DNA from: Nitrospira japonica
Lineage (GTDB): Bacteria > Nitrospirota > Nitrospiria > Nitrospirales > Nitrospiraceae
NCBI RefSeq assembly: GCF_900169565.1
Contig: NZ_LT828648.1
Coordinates: 4,004,501-4,068,500 of the forward strand
Length of the DNA: 64,000 bases
Reading direction: 5' to 3'
Shown: piece by piece, positions 53,322 through 61,887 of the stretch
How the letters are laid out: each line of letters opens with the position of its first letter
Position numbering within the stretch: the stretch's first letter is position 1
Program-made: the position numbers and the translations under genes
The notes under the pieces: generated by a model
Database searches by the model: none
What the model was told of the DNA's origin: nothing
The model's input: only the letters and a program-made list of their open reading frames with translations

Positions 53322-54482
53322 TTACTTGAACGAACCGGCGAGCGTGAGGGCGCTGAACGAGGCTTCGACCAACCTGTCCAATCCGAAATGCCGGACGATC
53401 CTATCCCTGGCCGCATGCCCCACATTCGCGCGTTCTGAGCAGCTGAAGGACAGGAGTTTTTCCCATGCGGCCACGACTTCGTCGCTCCGGTCGGGCGTCA
53501 CGATGCAGCCCGTCTCTCCGACGATCCGGCCGGCGTCCCCCACGTCGGTCACGACGCAAGGACACCCGCACGCCATCGCCTCGGCGACCACGTTCGAGAA
53601 TCCTTCACCATAGGACGAACAGGATGTCAGCAGATCCAAACCGTTGTAGACCTCTTCGATCGGATCATGCTCGTCCAGCCAGGTCACCAGGCCGGCGACC
53701 CCGAGCCGTTCGGACTGCGCGCGCAGTTCTTTCTTTCGTCGTGCTTCTCCATTTCCGACACACACGAAGCGGGCGTTCCCTCCGGCGGCGATCAACGCAG
53801 CGGCGGCCTCAAGGAACGTGCGATGCCCCTTCATCGGATCGATGCGCCCGACCAGCCCGATCAGAGGAATATCCTCCCCGACGCGCTGTCTGCGCCGGAA
53901 ACGGCGGCCGGCTTCGGCATCCGGCTTGAACCGCTCCGTATCGATGCCATTGGGAATGCACAGCATCTTTTCCGCGGGAAATCCCTGCGCGACGGCGTAC
54001 TCCCATCCTCGTTCGGAATTCACGATGATGAGATCGGAGAATCGTGAAAGGCGCGACTCGAGCCGATAGAGCGTCCGATCCAGCCACCCGTAGCGCCGCA
54101 AATCCATGTTGCTGGCGCGAATCCCCCACACGACCGTGACGGAAGGCGCCGCAATTTTAGCCAGCAGCGCCAAGATGTTGGCTGTACCAAGATATCCATG
54201 CACCACCATGGGACGCATCCGGCGCACGAGCTTCACCAAACGGGCGAGGCAGCGCACCAGGTCCCATCGCGTCTGTTTGGCAAGCGAAAACACCGGCGCG
54301 GCGGTTCCCTGGAGCTCGGCGCGCATGGGACCGCCGTCATAGAGTGTGGCCACCGCGACCGGAGCATTCCGTTGCGCCAGGCTCCGCACCAACTCGACCA
54401 GCTGACGCTGGCTGCCCCCACAAGTCAGGGACCTGGTGAGAAAAAGCCATTGCACCGGCCGCTCGACGGCCTGCGGGAGCAT
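53322..54482 (-). CDS. Glycosyltransferase family 4
   Basis: ATG 54482 gives MLPQAVERPVQWLFLTRSLTCGGSQRQL; further upstream ATGs (54554, 54578) fall inside the asparagine-synthetase paralogue 4 gene. The protein of about 386 residues has VVWGIRASNMDLRRYG, LCIPNGIDTERFKP, GLVGRIDPMKGHRTFLEAA and SYGEGFSNVVAEAMACGCPCVVTD. It is a tandem relative of the 51956 enzyme. It repeats the pattern of an AsnB-type gene followed by a GT4 gene. Confidence 0.88.
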   Translation of the reverse strand: MLPQAVERPVQWLFLTRSLTCGGSQRQLVELVRSLAQRNAPVAVATLYDGGPMRAELQGTAAPVFSLAKQTRWDLVRCLARLVKLVRRMRPMVVHGYLGTANILALLAKIAAPSVTVVWGIRASNMDLRRYGWLDRTLYRLESRLSRFSDLIIVNSERGWEYAVAQGFPAEKMLCIPNGIDTERFKPDAEAGRRFRRRQRVGEDIPLIGLVGRIDPMKGHRTFLEAAAALIAAGGNARFVCVGNGEARRKKELRAQSERLGVAGLVTWLDEHDPIEEVYNGLDLLTSCSSYGEGFSNVVAEAMACGCPCVVTDVGDAGRIVGETGCIVTPDRSDEVVAAWEKLLSFSCSERANVGHAARDRIVRHFGLDRLVEASFSALTLAGSFK

Positions 54483-54511
54483 GGTCGGCCCGGATCGGCG
54501 GGCGTCACACG

Positions 54512-56368
54512 CTAGACCGCCGACAGTGCCCGATCTCGACTCTTGCGAAGCCATAATTCCAGGATGAGGAGAGGCCACACCCGATAGATGGAAAAACAGC
54601 CGGGAAACCGCTGCCGTTCAACCAATCGGCGCAGGGCCGCCCGATCCGTATGCCGGCTGAGCTGTCCCGACGATGAGAGGATAAGATCGCCCGCCAGGCT
54701 CAGCATTTCGTCCCGGGACCAGGCGCTCGCGGGCAGGCCGAATCCCATTTTCTTCCTCATGACCCATTGTTCGGGTATATAGCGTGCGGCCAGCCGCTTC
54801 AGAATGTGCTTGGTATCTTGCGGGGCGCGCCAGCAATCGGCGGCAGACAGGGACTGAGCGAACTGCGCCACTTGGCGATCGAGCAACGGGCAACGCACCT
54901 CCAGCGATACCTGCATGCTCATCCGATCGACTTTTCCCAAGACCGCACCGGGCAGATAGGTCGCCACGTCGAGGTTGCGCATCCGATGGATCAAGGGCCG
55001 GCCCGAGTCATTCAGCTGGTCCCGCCAGGCTTGAATCTGTTGCCACAGCAGGGGCGAGAGTCCGCCAAGCAGATCCGCCACCTCCTCTGGTTGGAACATC
55101 AGCCACCGGGGCGATAGATACGCATCGGCCGGCCTGCTCCAGCGGCGCGCGCGGACGCTCCACCGAAGGCGGCCGAGCCAGTCCGCAGCGTCCAGCAACG
55201 TGTCGCGGTATCGTCCGTACCCGCCGAACATTTCGTCACCTCCGTCCCCGGACACGGCGACCGTGACGAATTGCCTCGTGTAGCGGCACAGGAGATAGGT
55301 CGGCAGACAGCTCGTGTCGCCGTTCGGCTCATCCAGCATGGACGCGACGTCGTCGATCAACGTGACCGCGTCGGGACTCACGAGCTGCTCGTGATGATCG
55401 GTCCCAAGATGCTCGGCAATTTGTCTGGCAAAGACGTGTTCCGTTTCCTCGGTGCCTTCGAAGCCGATGGAAAAGGTCTGAATCGGTCGGCCGAGTTCCC
55501 GGGTGATCATCGCAACGACCAAGGATGAATCGACGCCTCCGGACAGAAACGCTCCCAACGGCACATCGCTGATCAAGCGCTTGTCCACCGCCTCCAGAAT
55601 CAGACGCCGCAGAACCGCCTCGCGGTCTTCGGGCGCCCGCGGCAGCAAGGTCGGCGCTTCGCGCGCGTCGAACGTCGTATAGGGCTGCACAAGGGGTTCG
55701 GGAGTCGAACGGCCCGAAAAATCCGCGATCAGATACGAGCCAGGCGGCAGTTTCCTGACGTTCCGATAGATGGTCCAGGGAGCGGGGATGTATTGCAGGA
55801 GCAGATACAGGGCGAGCGCGTCCTCGTCGACGGTGTCATCGAATCCCGGCACGCAGCGCAATGCGTGCAGTTCCGACGCGAACGCGAACCACCCTGTTCC
55901 CGTTGCATAATACAGCGGCTTTTTTCCGAACGGATCCCGGGCCAGCAAGAGCCGGCGCTGCGCGCGGTGCCAGCAGCCGAAGGCGAACATCCCGTCCAAC
56001 TCGGCGAGCCGCCGCGGATCCAGCCCTTCGAACAGATGAGGCAGCACCTCCGTGTCGGTCCGGGAATGAAACCGGCGGCCCTGACGCTCGAGCGATGCTC
56101 GGATGGACTGATAGTTGTAGATTTCCCCATTGAACGTGACGACGACCGACCCCTCCGGATCGGACATCGGCTGCCGGCCTTCCTCGCTCAAATCCAGGAT
56201 CGAGAGCCGCCGGTGCGCCAGGGCAGAGGATCCATCCGTCTCGATCCACAGACCCGCGTCATCCGGCCCCCGGTGGACCATCGTATCCCGCATTGCGGTC
56301 ACGACCTCCCGCAGCCGATGCGGCCCGAATCCGGCTCCATGATCGATCAGACCGGCTATGCCGCACAT
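54512..56368 (-). CDS. asnB: Asparagine synthetase-type amidotransferase, paralogue 4
   Basis: ATG 56368 is required because the family needs Cys right after the initiator Met (MCGIAGLIDHGAGF); the open frame extends 97 codons further without similarity. The 618-residue protein has VHRGPDDAG, TFNGEIYNYQ, RTDTEVLPHL, the PP-motif FLSGGVDSSLVVA (near residue 275) and VAVSGDGGDEMFGGY. Its synthetase domain is closest in motif to paralogue 1. The C-terminus (GFGLPASAWSRDEM...) is typical. It may amidate a glycan carboxylate; free-asparagine synthesis is the alternative for at least one of the four copies. Confidence 0.92.
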   Translation of the reverse strand: MCGIAGLIDHGAGFGPHRLREVVTAMRDTMVHRGPDDAGLWIETDGSSALAHRRLSILDLSEEGRQPMSDPEGSVVVTFNGEIYNYQSIRASLERQGRRFHSRTDTEVLPHLFEGLDPRRLAELDGMFAFGCWHRAQRRLLLARDPFGKKPLYYATGTGWFAFASELHALRCVPGFDDTVDEDALALYLLLQYIPAPWTIYRNVRKLPPGSYLIADFSGRSTPEPLVQPYTTFDAREAPTLLPRAPEDREAVLRRLILEAVDKRLISDVPLGAFLSGGVDSSLVVAMITRELGRPIQTFSIGFEGTEETEHVFARQIAEHLGTDHHEQLVSPDAVTLIDDVASMLDEPNGDTSCLPTYLLCRYTRQFVTVAVSGDGGDEMFGGYGRYRDTLLDAADWLGRLRWSVRARRWSRPADAYLSPRWLMFQPEEVADLLGGLSPLLWQQIQAWRDQLNDSGRPLIHRMRNLDVATYLPGAVLGKVDRMSMQVSLEVRCPLLDRQVAQFAQSLSAADCWRAPQDTKHILKRLAARYIPEQWVMRKKMGFGLPASAWSRDEMLSLAGDLILSSSGQLSRHTDRAALRRLVERQRFPGCFSIYRVWPLLILELWLRKSRDRALSAV

Positions 56369-56414
56369 GAGCATTCTCCATCCGCCATGACCGTTCGATC
56401 CATTGTCATCACGG

Positions 56415-58232
56415 TCATGCGGACCGTCGCCGGCCAAAGAGCGCGCGCCAGCATCGTACGGCCAGCCGCAACAGTCTCGGATAGCGTCCCAGACGCAGGG
56501 CGACGCGGTACTCAAGACTCTGTTGGATTCCCGTGATGACTCTCCCCTGTTCGGCAATCCGCCGCTGGTACTCGGACGTCTCGTGCCGGTGCTGGACGAT
56601 CGTCTGCTCCTGTTCCTGCACCAACGCGCTCGACCGGGCCAGCATTCCTTCCAACACACGCACCGACGCCTCGCTTTGCCTGGTCAACTCCTGGCAGTCG
56701 CCGATCGTCTGTTCCTGTTCCAGCAAGCGGCGATCCTTCTCAGCGATCCACTGCTGCGACGCATGGGACTCTTTCAGCGCGTGCCGGAGCGCGATGTCGC
56801 TGAACAGGCCCTGGAGCGTCAGGTCCTCGACGCGCCGTTCCTTTTCCACCAGCACGGCTTCCACCGCCTCGGAAGACCAGGGCGGCGGCGAGGCGTCGCG
56901 ACGGACCAGATAGATGCTCGCCAATTCCGTCGAGCGTATGTCGTAGATCGGCGCGAAAGAATTCGCGAACCGGAGCGGTTCAAAACTCGGCCGGACGAGG
57001 TCGTGGAAACGGTAGCCGTGCTTCCAGAACTCGCGCACCCAGTTTTCGATCGGCAACGCGCCGTCTCTCGCGACGCCCGCTTCGCCCGGCGGGGTCGAAC
57101 AGAACAGGACCGTGTCACTGCAGGCGACGCAGGATGCGACCAGATCCCGGCAGGACGTTTCGGTGAGGTCGTGCTCGTCCGTGATGAAGAGGCACAGGTC
57201 CATGCGGAGATTCGGACGATAGACCGATCGGTAATCGAACGCCTCCCAACGAATCGGCCCGGTACCGGGGGAAACCGGCTGAGCTTCCGTGCCGACGCCG
57301 ATCAACTGCCCGGCTCCCCAGCGACCGAACTGTGCCAGCAACCCGCCGTGATCGGACCCGAGACAGAGGACGGAGGACGGCCTGCAGAGGTTATGGACGA
57401 CGGCGGCGAGTTGCTCCGTAAACCCCGGCTGTTCCAACAGGTCCGAACCGGCCTGGCGCACGGTCGCCGTGGGAGCGGATCGAGTCGAACGGTCGGATGC
57501 CTGTTCGATCACGCCGATCGCCTCGTAGAGGTCGGCATAGCGTCCGTGACGGAAGATCATGCCCGGCGTCTCGGCCAAGAACTGAAAGACGGCGCGCCGG
57601 ACGTTGGATCCCCAGCAGCCGATCACATCGTGCAGGACGATCCGGCCGCCGGGACGCAGATGAGGCCTCGCCAGACGCAGATCCTCGAGGACCGCGTGGC
57701 TGTAGTGCAGACCGTCGATGAAGATGAGGTCGAACGGTCCGTGCGACCGGCAGACATCGGGTCCGACGACCGGCGTCGTGTGGGTCGGATCGGTCTTCGT
57801 CGAGGCGAAGGTCGCCGGCGTGGAAAACCCCCCCGCGTGAAACACGATCTTATGCGACAATCCCAGCCGCTCGGCCGCCTGGCGCGCGAGCGTTTGAGAA
57901 CGCACCGTCAAATCGGCTTCCCGACTTTGCGTCCGCATCGCTTCAAGCTCGACCTGCAAGGGAAAGTTGGGATCCACGGTATGGATCACGGCGCCCTCCC
58001 CCGTCTTGAACGCCATGGCCAACGTCGATAACCCCACGAACGTGCCCACTTCGAGGAGACGCTGCGGAGCCGCCTCCTCGAGTTCCGTCAGGAGTTGCCG
58101 AAGGTCGCGTCCCGGGAGCGCCCAGTGGCTGACCAGTTCCCGCTGATACCCCAGGTCGGCATAGGTCGTCAGGAGCTGTTCATGCAGCTCGCCGAGTTCG
58201 ATCGGTGTCCGCAATTGGTTCATCAGGTCCAT
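56415..58232 (-). CDS. Two-domain methyltransferase with C-terminal coiled coil (module B-C)
   Basis: The start ATG 58232 (MDLMNQLRTPIELGELHEQ) is chosen because similarity to the neighbouring 859-residue protein begins here; ATG 58223 is also possible. The 605-residue protein has a SAM methyltransferase domain (LLEVGTFVGLS at 59-69, HTVDPNFPL, FDLIFIDGLHYSHAVLEDL), a second, degenerate methyltransferase-like domain (about 270-460: SSVLCLGSDHGGLL, then VLFCSTPPGEAGVARDG), a coiled coil of about 110 residues (VEAVLVEKERRVEDL...) and a basic amphipathic end (YRVALRLGRYPRLLRLA). It matches the last two thirds of the 58291 protein. Base composition is GC rich. Likely roles are methylation of a glycan or a scaffold at the membrane. 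Confidence 0.85.
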   Translation of the reverse strand: MDLMNQLRTPIELGELHEQLLTTYADLGYQRELVSHWALPGRDLRQLLTELEEAAPQRLLEVGTFVGLSTLAMAFKTGEGAVIHTVDPNFPLQVELEAMRTQSREADLTVRSQTLARQAAERLGLSHKIVFHAGGFSTPATFASTKTDPTHTTPVVGPDVCRSHGPFDLIFIDGLHYSHAVLEDLRLARPHLRPGGRIVLHDVIGCWGSNVRRAVFQFLAETPGMIFRHGRYADLYEAIGVIEQASDRSTRSAPTATVRQAGSDLLEQPGFTEQLAAVVHNLCRPSSVLCLGSDHGGLLAQFGRWGAGQLIGVGTEAQPVSPGTGPIRWEAFDYRSVYRPNLRMDLCLFITDEHDLTETSCRDLVASCVACSDTVLFCSTPPGEAGVARDGALPIENWVREFWKHGYRFHDLVRPSFEPLRFANSFAPIYDIRSTELASIYLVRRDASPPPWSSEAVEAVLVEKERRVEDLTLQGLFSDIALRHALKESHASQQWIAEKDRRLLEQEQTIGDCQELTRQSEASVRVLEGMLARSSALVQEQEQTIVQHRHETSEYQRRIAEQGRVITGIQQSLEYRVALRLGRYPRLLRLAVRCWRALFGRRRSA

Positions 58233-58290
58233 CGCAAGAGAGTTTGTTTCGAACGAACGTCCTTCGAATCGGTTCCAGCAAAAGTGATCG

Positions 58291-60870
58291 CTAACGACGG
58301 AACATGGCCTGCCAAAAACGTGTACCCAACCGCATGAGTCTTGGATATTTTCCAAGGCGCATGGCGATTCGGTATTCGGGGCTTTGCTCGATCCTTGCTA
58401 TCGCATGATCACGTTCTTCAATCTCTTTCGTTGAGTCGAGGATGATTTTATCCTTTTGTCGAAGGCACTCATCCTTCTCCCGAATGGTATCTTCATGCCG
58501 TTTAATACTGTCCTCGCACTGATGAATGAGAGCTTCTTGCTCGGTGACGATCCGATCGGCTTTCGCCCGAGCCTTGTCCTTGTCCACCAACGCAGCCTGA
58601 GACGACGTGAGATCCATTTGCATGTGCCGGAGAGCGACATCGCTCGACAGCCCTTGCAGGATGAGATCCTCGATACGCCGCTCTTTCTCAACGAGTATCG
58701 CCTCCACATCCTGCTGTACCGTTCGCAACCCTTCCGACTCGCGTCGAATGAGATACAGATTTGATAACTCTGACGAATGGACGGTGCACATGACATTCGC
58801 CAACCTCGGCAGTTCAAAATGGGGGCGGACTTGATCGTAGAAGCGATAGCCGTAGTTCCAAAATTCACGGACCCATTTTTCAATCGGAAATGATCTTTCC
58901 CCTGCAATACCCGCTTCACCGGGCGGGGTCGAGCCGAAGAGAATGATATCGCTGCACGCTACGCAAGAGGCGACAAGATGAGGGAGCGAGCACCGTGTTA
59001 AATCATGATCCACCAGACAGATGCAGAGATCGAATCGCTGTTTGGGCTTATATGGGGAACCAAAATCAAAGTGCTCAGTGATAGCCGGACCTTCCGTCAC
59101 CGGATACGCACCGTCCTGAACTTGCATCACTTGCCCAACTCCGCATGTGCTCAACTGCGGTAACAGGCGCCCCCGATCAACACCGAGATAGATCGCGCTC
59201 TTTGGAGTACAAAGCCTATAGACAACAGCAGCAAGCCTTTCCATGAACCCCGGATGTCTGAGAACGCTATTCTCGAGGGGCGGCACCTTCGTTTCAGCAA
59301 CCTGTGGCGAATGATCCGGGAGCTGTTCCAGTACGCCGATGGATTCATTAATATCGGCATACCGCGCATGCTGAAAGAAGAATTCCGGCGCCTCGACCAG
59401 GAATTGGAATACCGCTCGTCGCACATTACCTCCCCGGAGACCGATCGCGTCGTGAACCACAATACGACCCCGAGGGCTCAGGTATCGTGAAGCCAGGCGG
59501 AGGTCGCTCAAGACCGCATCGCCGGAGTGGAAGCCGTCGATACAAATAAGGTCGAACGGTCCGTGCTTTTGGCAGATTTCCACGCCAATCACGGGAACGC
59601 TCCCCTCATGTTTTGCGGGCGCAACCGTGACTGGAGCCGAAAATTCGCCGGCGTGAAAGACGATCTTATGTGCCAGCCCTACTTGCTGCGCAATCGCCGA
59701 AGCAAGTTCCTGACGGCGCATCGTCAGGTCGACGTCGCGGGCCGGGATATTCATGGCTTCCAATGCAACAGCCAGCGGCAAATTCGGATCGACTGTGTGA
59801 ATCACGGCTTCGTCATGAAGCTTGGCGGCCATCATCATGGTAGACAGGCCGACAAACGTTCCGATCTCAAGGACCCTCTCGGGCTGCTTTTCTTCAAGTA
59901 ACTCAGCAAGTTTCCGGCTATCACGCGCTGGAAGCGCCCAATTCGTAACGAGTTCGATCGGATACCCGTGATCGGCATAGGCGCTGAAGATCGAGTGGAG
60001 ATGTGAATCCTCTGAAAATGGCTTGAGTGTAAAGAATCGGCCGCCGAGGACTCGAAGAGCCTCCGGCGGCATCGTTTTGTATTTTGGTTGGAGTCGAGGC
60101 TGCAAGGCCGCAAGGTACTCCTCGTCAGCAAGCAAGTTGGGGTCAAATTGGACAATTCGAAAACCGGCCGCCCTAAACATGGCTTCAAATTCTGTCGAGC
60201 GAACCCCGTTGCCGAAAGTCCAAGCCATTCTCTTGAGCTGCAATTCCGAGTTCTGCGGGGAGATAGTCAGATATTCAAGAGGACGCTCAAAATTCCGATG
60301 ATCCCGAAAGTCAATCTGGTGAAATCCCAACCCACCAGGACGGGTGACACGGGCCAACTCCTGTATTGCGCGGGCCGGATCAGTGAGGTGCTCAAAGGTC
60401 GCGTTAGAATACGTGACGTCGACGGACGAGTCGGGCACCTCATGAATATTCTCCATGCCAACCTTCATGGCCGCTAAATTTGGGATTGCATGACTATCCT
60501 TCTTAACCACTTGATCCAAAGGGTCTGTCTCAATGGATGGAAAGATATCGGCGATTTCCTGGCGCAAATTCCTATAGTACAAGGGGTGAAAATCCGGGTC
60601 CCATTGGCATAGATAACGATCCACCAAGATGATGCTCGCACCGAATCCCATGAGAATGAGCGGAATCCCCAAGTCTTGCCCGGGACCGACCTCCAGCACC
60701 GTCTTGTTACGAAGGTAGCCGCTTTCGCCGGGGAGCCAGGAGATCAAATGTTTCGCGCTTTTGATCGCGAATTTGACGGCCTGGTCAACCTTTCTCTCCA
60801 AAGGATTCCCGTTTGACCATGAGGCCGCGTGTTCTTCGGCCGACGTGCGTGGACCATCCTCCAGTTGCAT
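58291..60870 (-). CDS. Three-domain methyltransferase fusion with C-terminal coiled coil (module A-B-C)
   Basis: The 859-residue protein starts at an ATG with a strong ribosome binding site (aaggagg). Module A (residues 1 to about 285, VLEVGPGQDLG at 58-68, SNATFEHL at 155-162, FHQIDFRDH) matches the separate 330-residue protein encoded next door. Module B (290-520, VLEIGTFVGLS at 333-343, FDLICIDGFHSG) is a complete SAM methyltransferase. Module C (540-710, SAIYLGVDRGRLL, LFGSTPPGEAG) looks like a methyltransferase fold with a worn SAM motif. A coiled coil spans about 720-828 and a basic end (YRIAMRLGKYPRLMRLG) closes it. By eye it is more A/T rich than its paralogue at 56415. I do not know a described protein with this order. 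Confidence 0.85.
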   Translation of the reverse strand: MQLEDGPRTSAEEHAASWSNGNPLERKVDQAVKFAIKSAKHLISWLPGESGYLRNKTVLEVGPGQDLGIPLILMGFGASIILVDRYLCQWDPDFHPLYYRNLRQEIADIFPSIETDPLDQVVKKDSHAIPNLAAMKVGMENIHEVPDSSVDVTYSNATFEHLTDPARAIQELARVTRPGGLGFHQIDFRDHRNFERPLEYLTISPQNSELQLKRMAWTFGNGVRSTEFEAMFRAAGFRIVQFDPNLLADEEYLAALQPRLQPKYKTMPPEALRVLGGRFFTLKPFSEDSHLHSIFSAYADHGYPIELVTNWALPARDSRKLAELLEEKQPERVLEIGTFVGLSTMMMAAKLHDEAVIHTVDPNLPLAVALEAMNIPARDVDLTMRRQELASAIAQQVGLAHKIVFHAGEFSAPVTVAPAKHEGSVPVIGVEICQKHGPFDLICIDGFHSGDAVLSDLRLASRYLSPRGRIVVHDAIGLRGGNVRRAVFQFLVEAPEFFFQHARYADINESIGVLEQLPDHSPQVAETKVPPLENSVLRHPGFMERLAAVVYRLCTPKSAIYLGVDRGRLLPQLSTCGVGQVMQVQDGAYPVTEGPAITEHFDFGSPYKPKQRFDLCICLVDHDLTRCSLPHLVASCVACSDIILFGSTPPGEAGIAGERSFPIEKWVREFWNYGYRFYDQVRPHFELPRLANVMCTVHSSELSNLYLIRRESEGLRTVQQDVEAILVEKERRIEDLILQGLSSDVALRHMQMDLTSSQAALVDKDKARAKADRIVTEQEALIHQCEDSIKRHEDTIREKDECLRQKDKIILDSTKEIEERDHAIARIEQSPEYRIAMRLGKYPRLMRLGTRFWQAMFRR

Positions 60871-60894
60871 TTGGAAGAATCCTCCTTGAACGAC

Positions 60895-61887
60895 CTATCT
60901 GACCCCGGCCGCTCTCCCGGATTGACGTTCTTCGCTGGTATGCGGTCTCACTTTCCCTGACCGAACAAACAATCGTCCCCCTACGACACGCAGATCATCA
61001 AGCGACGTAGACGCATACCGAGGCAACAAACTCGGACGGATTGCTTTCACGTATGTTTCATCTGCAAAACAGTTCGGTTCGAATCGGACCAATTCCAATC
61101 CCGCCTTCTCAAATTCCGCGATGAGGTCAGCCGGCCGGACCCGGTTTCCTCTTCCGCCATGACCATCGGCAAAACTGACTGCATACGTTGAATCTGGGAT
61201 GGTCAAGAACTCCAGAGGTCGCTCATTGCTGGAATGGTCACGGAAATCGACCTGGTGAATACCAATACCGCCCGGCCGGGTTATGCGTCCCAACTCACCG
61301 CACAGGCTCGGAACGTCGGTCACATGTTCCAGCGTGGCATTGGAGACGACGGCGTCAAAAAGGGAATCGTCAAAATCGATACCACCGGGCACGAAGTCTC
61401 CGCGCTTCATTTGGATGAATTCCGCTGGGTGGCAGCGTTCGGACGTGACGAGATCCAGAATGGTCATGTCCAAAGTTGGGTACTTTCTGTGCAACCCCTC
61501 TCTCAACAAAGAGTAGAAACGAGGATGATAGTCCGAATGCCAATCCACGAGATATTTATCGAAGACGGCTACTCTTGCTCCCGCCATGGCGCAAAACAAG
61601 ATCGCTCCGAGGTTGATTCCGGGGCCCAATTCCAAGACCGACAAAGAGGACAAATCAGGAATCGGTTTCACTGGTCGTCGCAGCTCTTTGGCCACATGTT
61701 TGGCATACTCGGCTCCGCAGGCCATGGAAAATTCCACTTCTTCGCGCAGCCGTTCATCACTGTGCTGGCAGTTGGCGTAGTACACATGAACACCCTGTGT
61801 ACCCTTCGTTCCCGCGAAACGGCGGTATATTCGCCGCAAGATCATCTGACAGTTGGCTTTTATGTCCAAGACCGTGGTCGTTATCAT
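60895..61887 (-). CDS. Class I SAM methyltransferase (module A alone)
   Basis: The 330-residue protein has motif I VLELGPGINLGAILF (residues 84-98), the acidic loop VAVFDKYLVDWHSDYHP, DAVVSNATLEHVTDVPSL and the block GIGIHQVDFRDHSSNERPLEFLTI in two runs, all aligning with module A of the 859-residue protein. The N-terminal 75 residues are helical and specific to this copy. It ends 24 bases before the fusion gene starts and overlaps the stop of the SGNH gene upstream by ATGA, so SGNH, A and A-B-C are probably one transcript. The substrate is unknown. Confidence 0.87.
   Translation of the reverse strand: MITTTVLDIKANCQMILRRIYRRFAGTKGTQGVHVYYANCQHSDERLREEVEFSMACGAEYAKHVAKELRRPVKPIPDLSSLSVLELGPGINLGAILFCAMAGARVAVFDKYLVDWHSDYHPRFYSLLREGLHRKYPTLDMTILDLVTSERCHPAEFIQMKRGDFVPGGIDFDDSLFDAVVSNATLEHVTDVPSLCGELGRITRPGGIGIHQVDFRDHSSNERPLEFLTIPDSTYAVSFADGHGGRGNRVRPADLIAEFEKAGLELVRFEPNCFADETYVKAIRPSLLPRYASTSLDDLRVVGGRLFVRSGKVRPHTSEERQSGRAAGVR

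Noticed and set aside
54512-56659. The longer 715-residue form of asparagine-synthetase paralogue 4
   Set aside because: The extra 97 residues lack similarity and would bury the Cys that must be N-terminal for glutaminase activity; the start at 56368 is used.
56403-58031. A 542-codon plus-strand open frame opposite the B-C methyltransferase
   Set aside because: Composition is that of an antisense shadow, and the minus strand has domain-level similarity to its neighbour.
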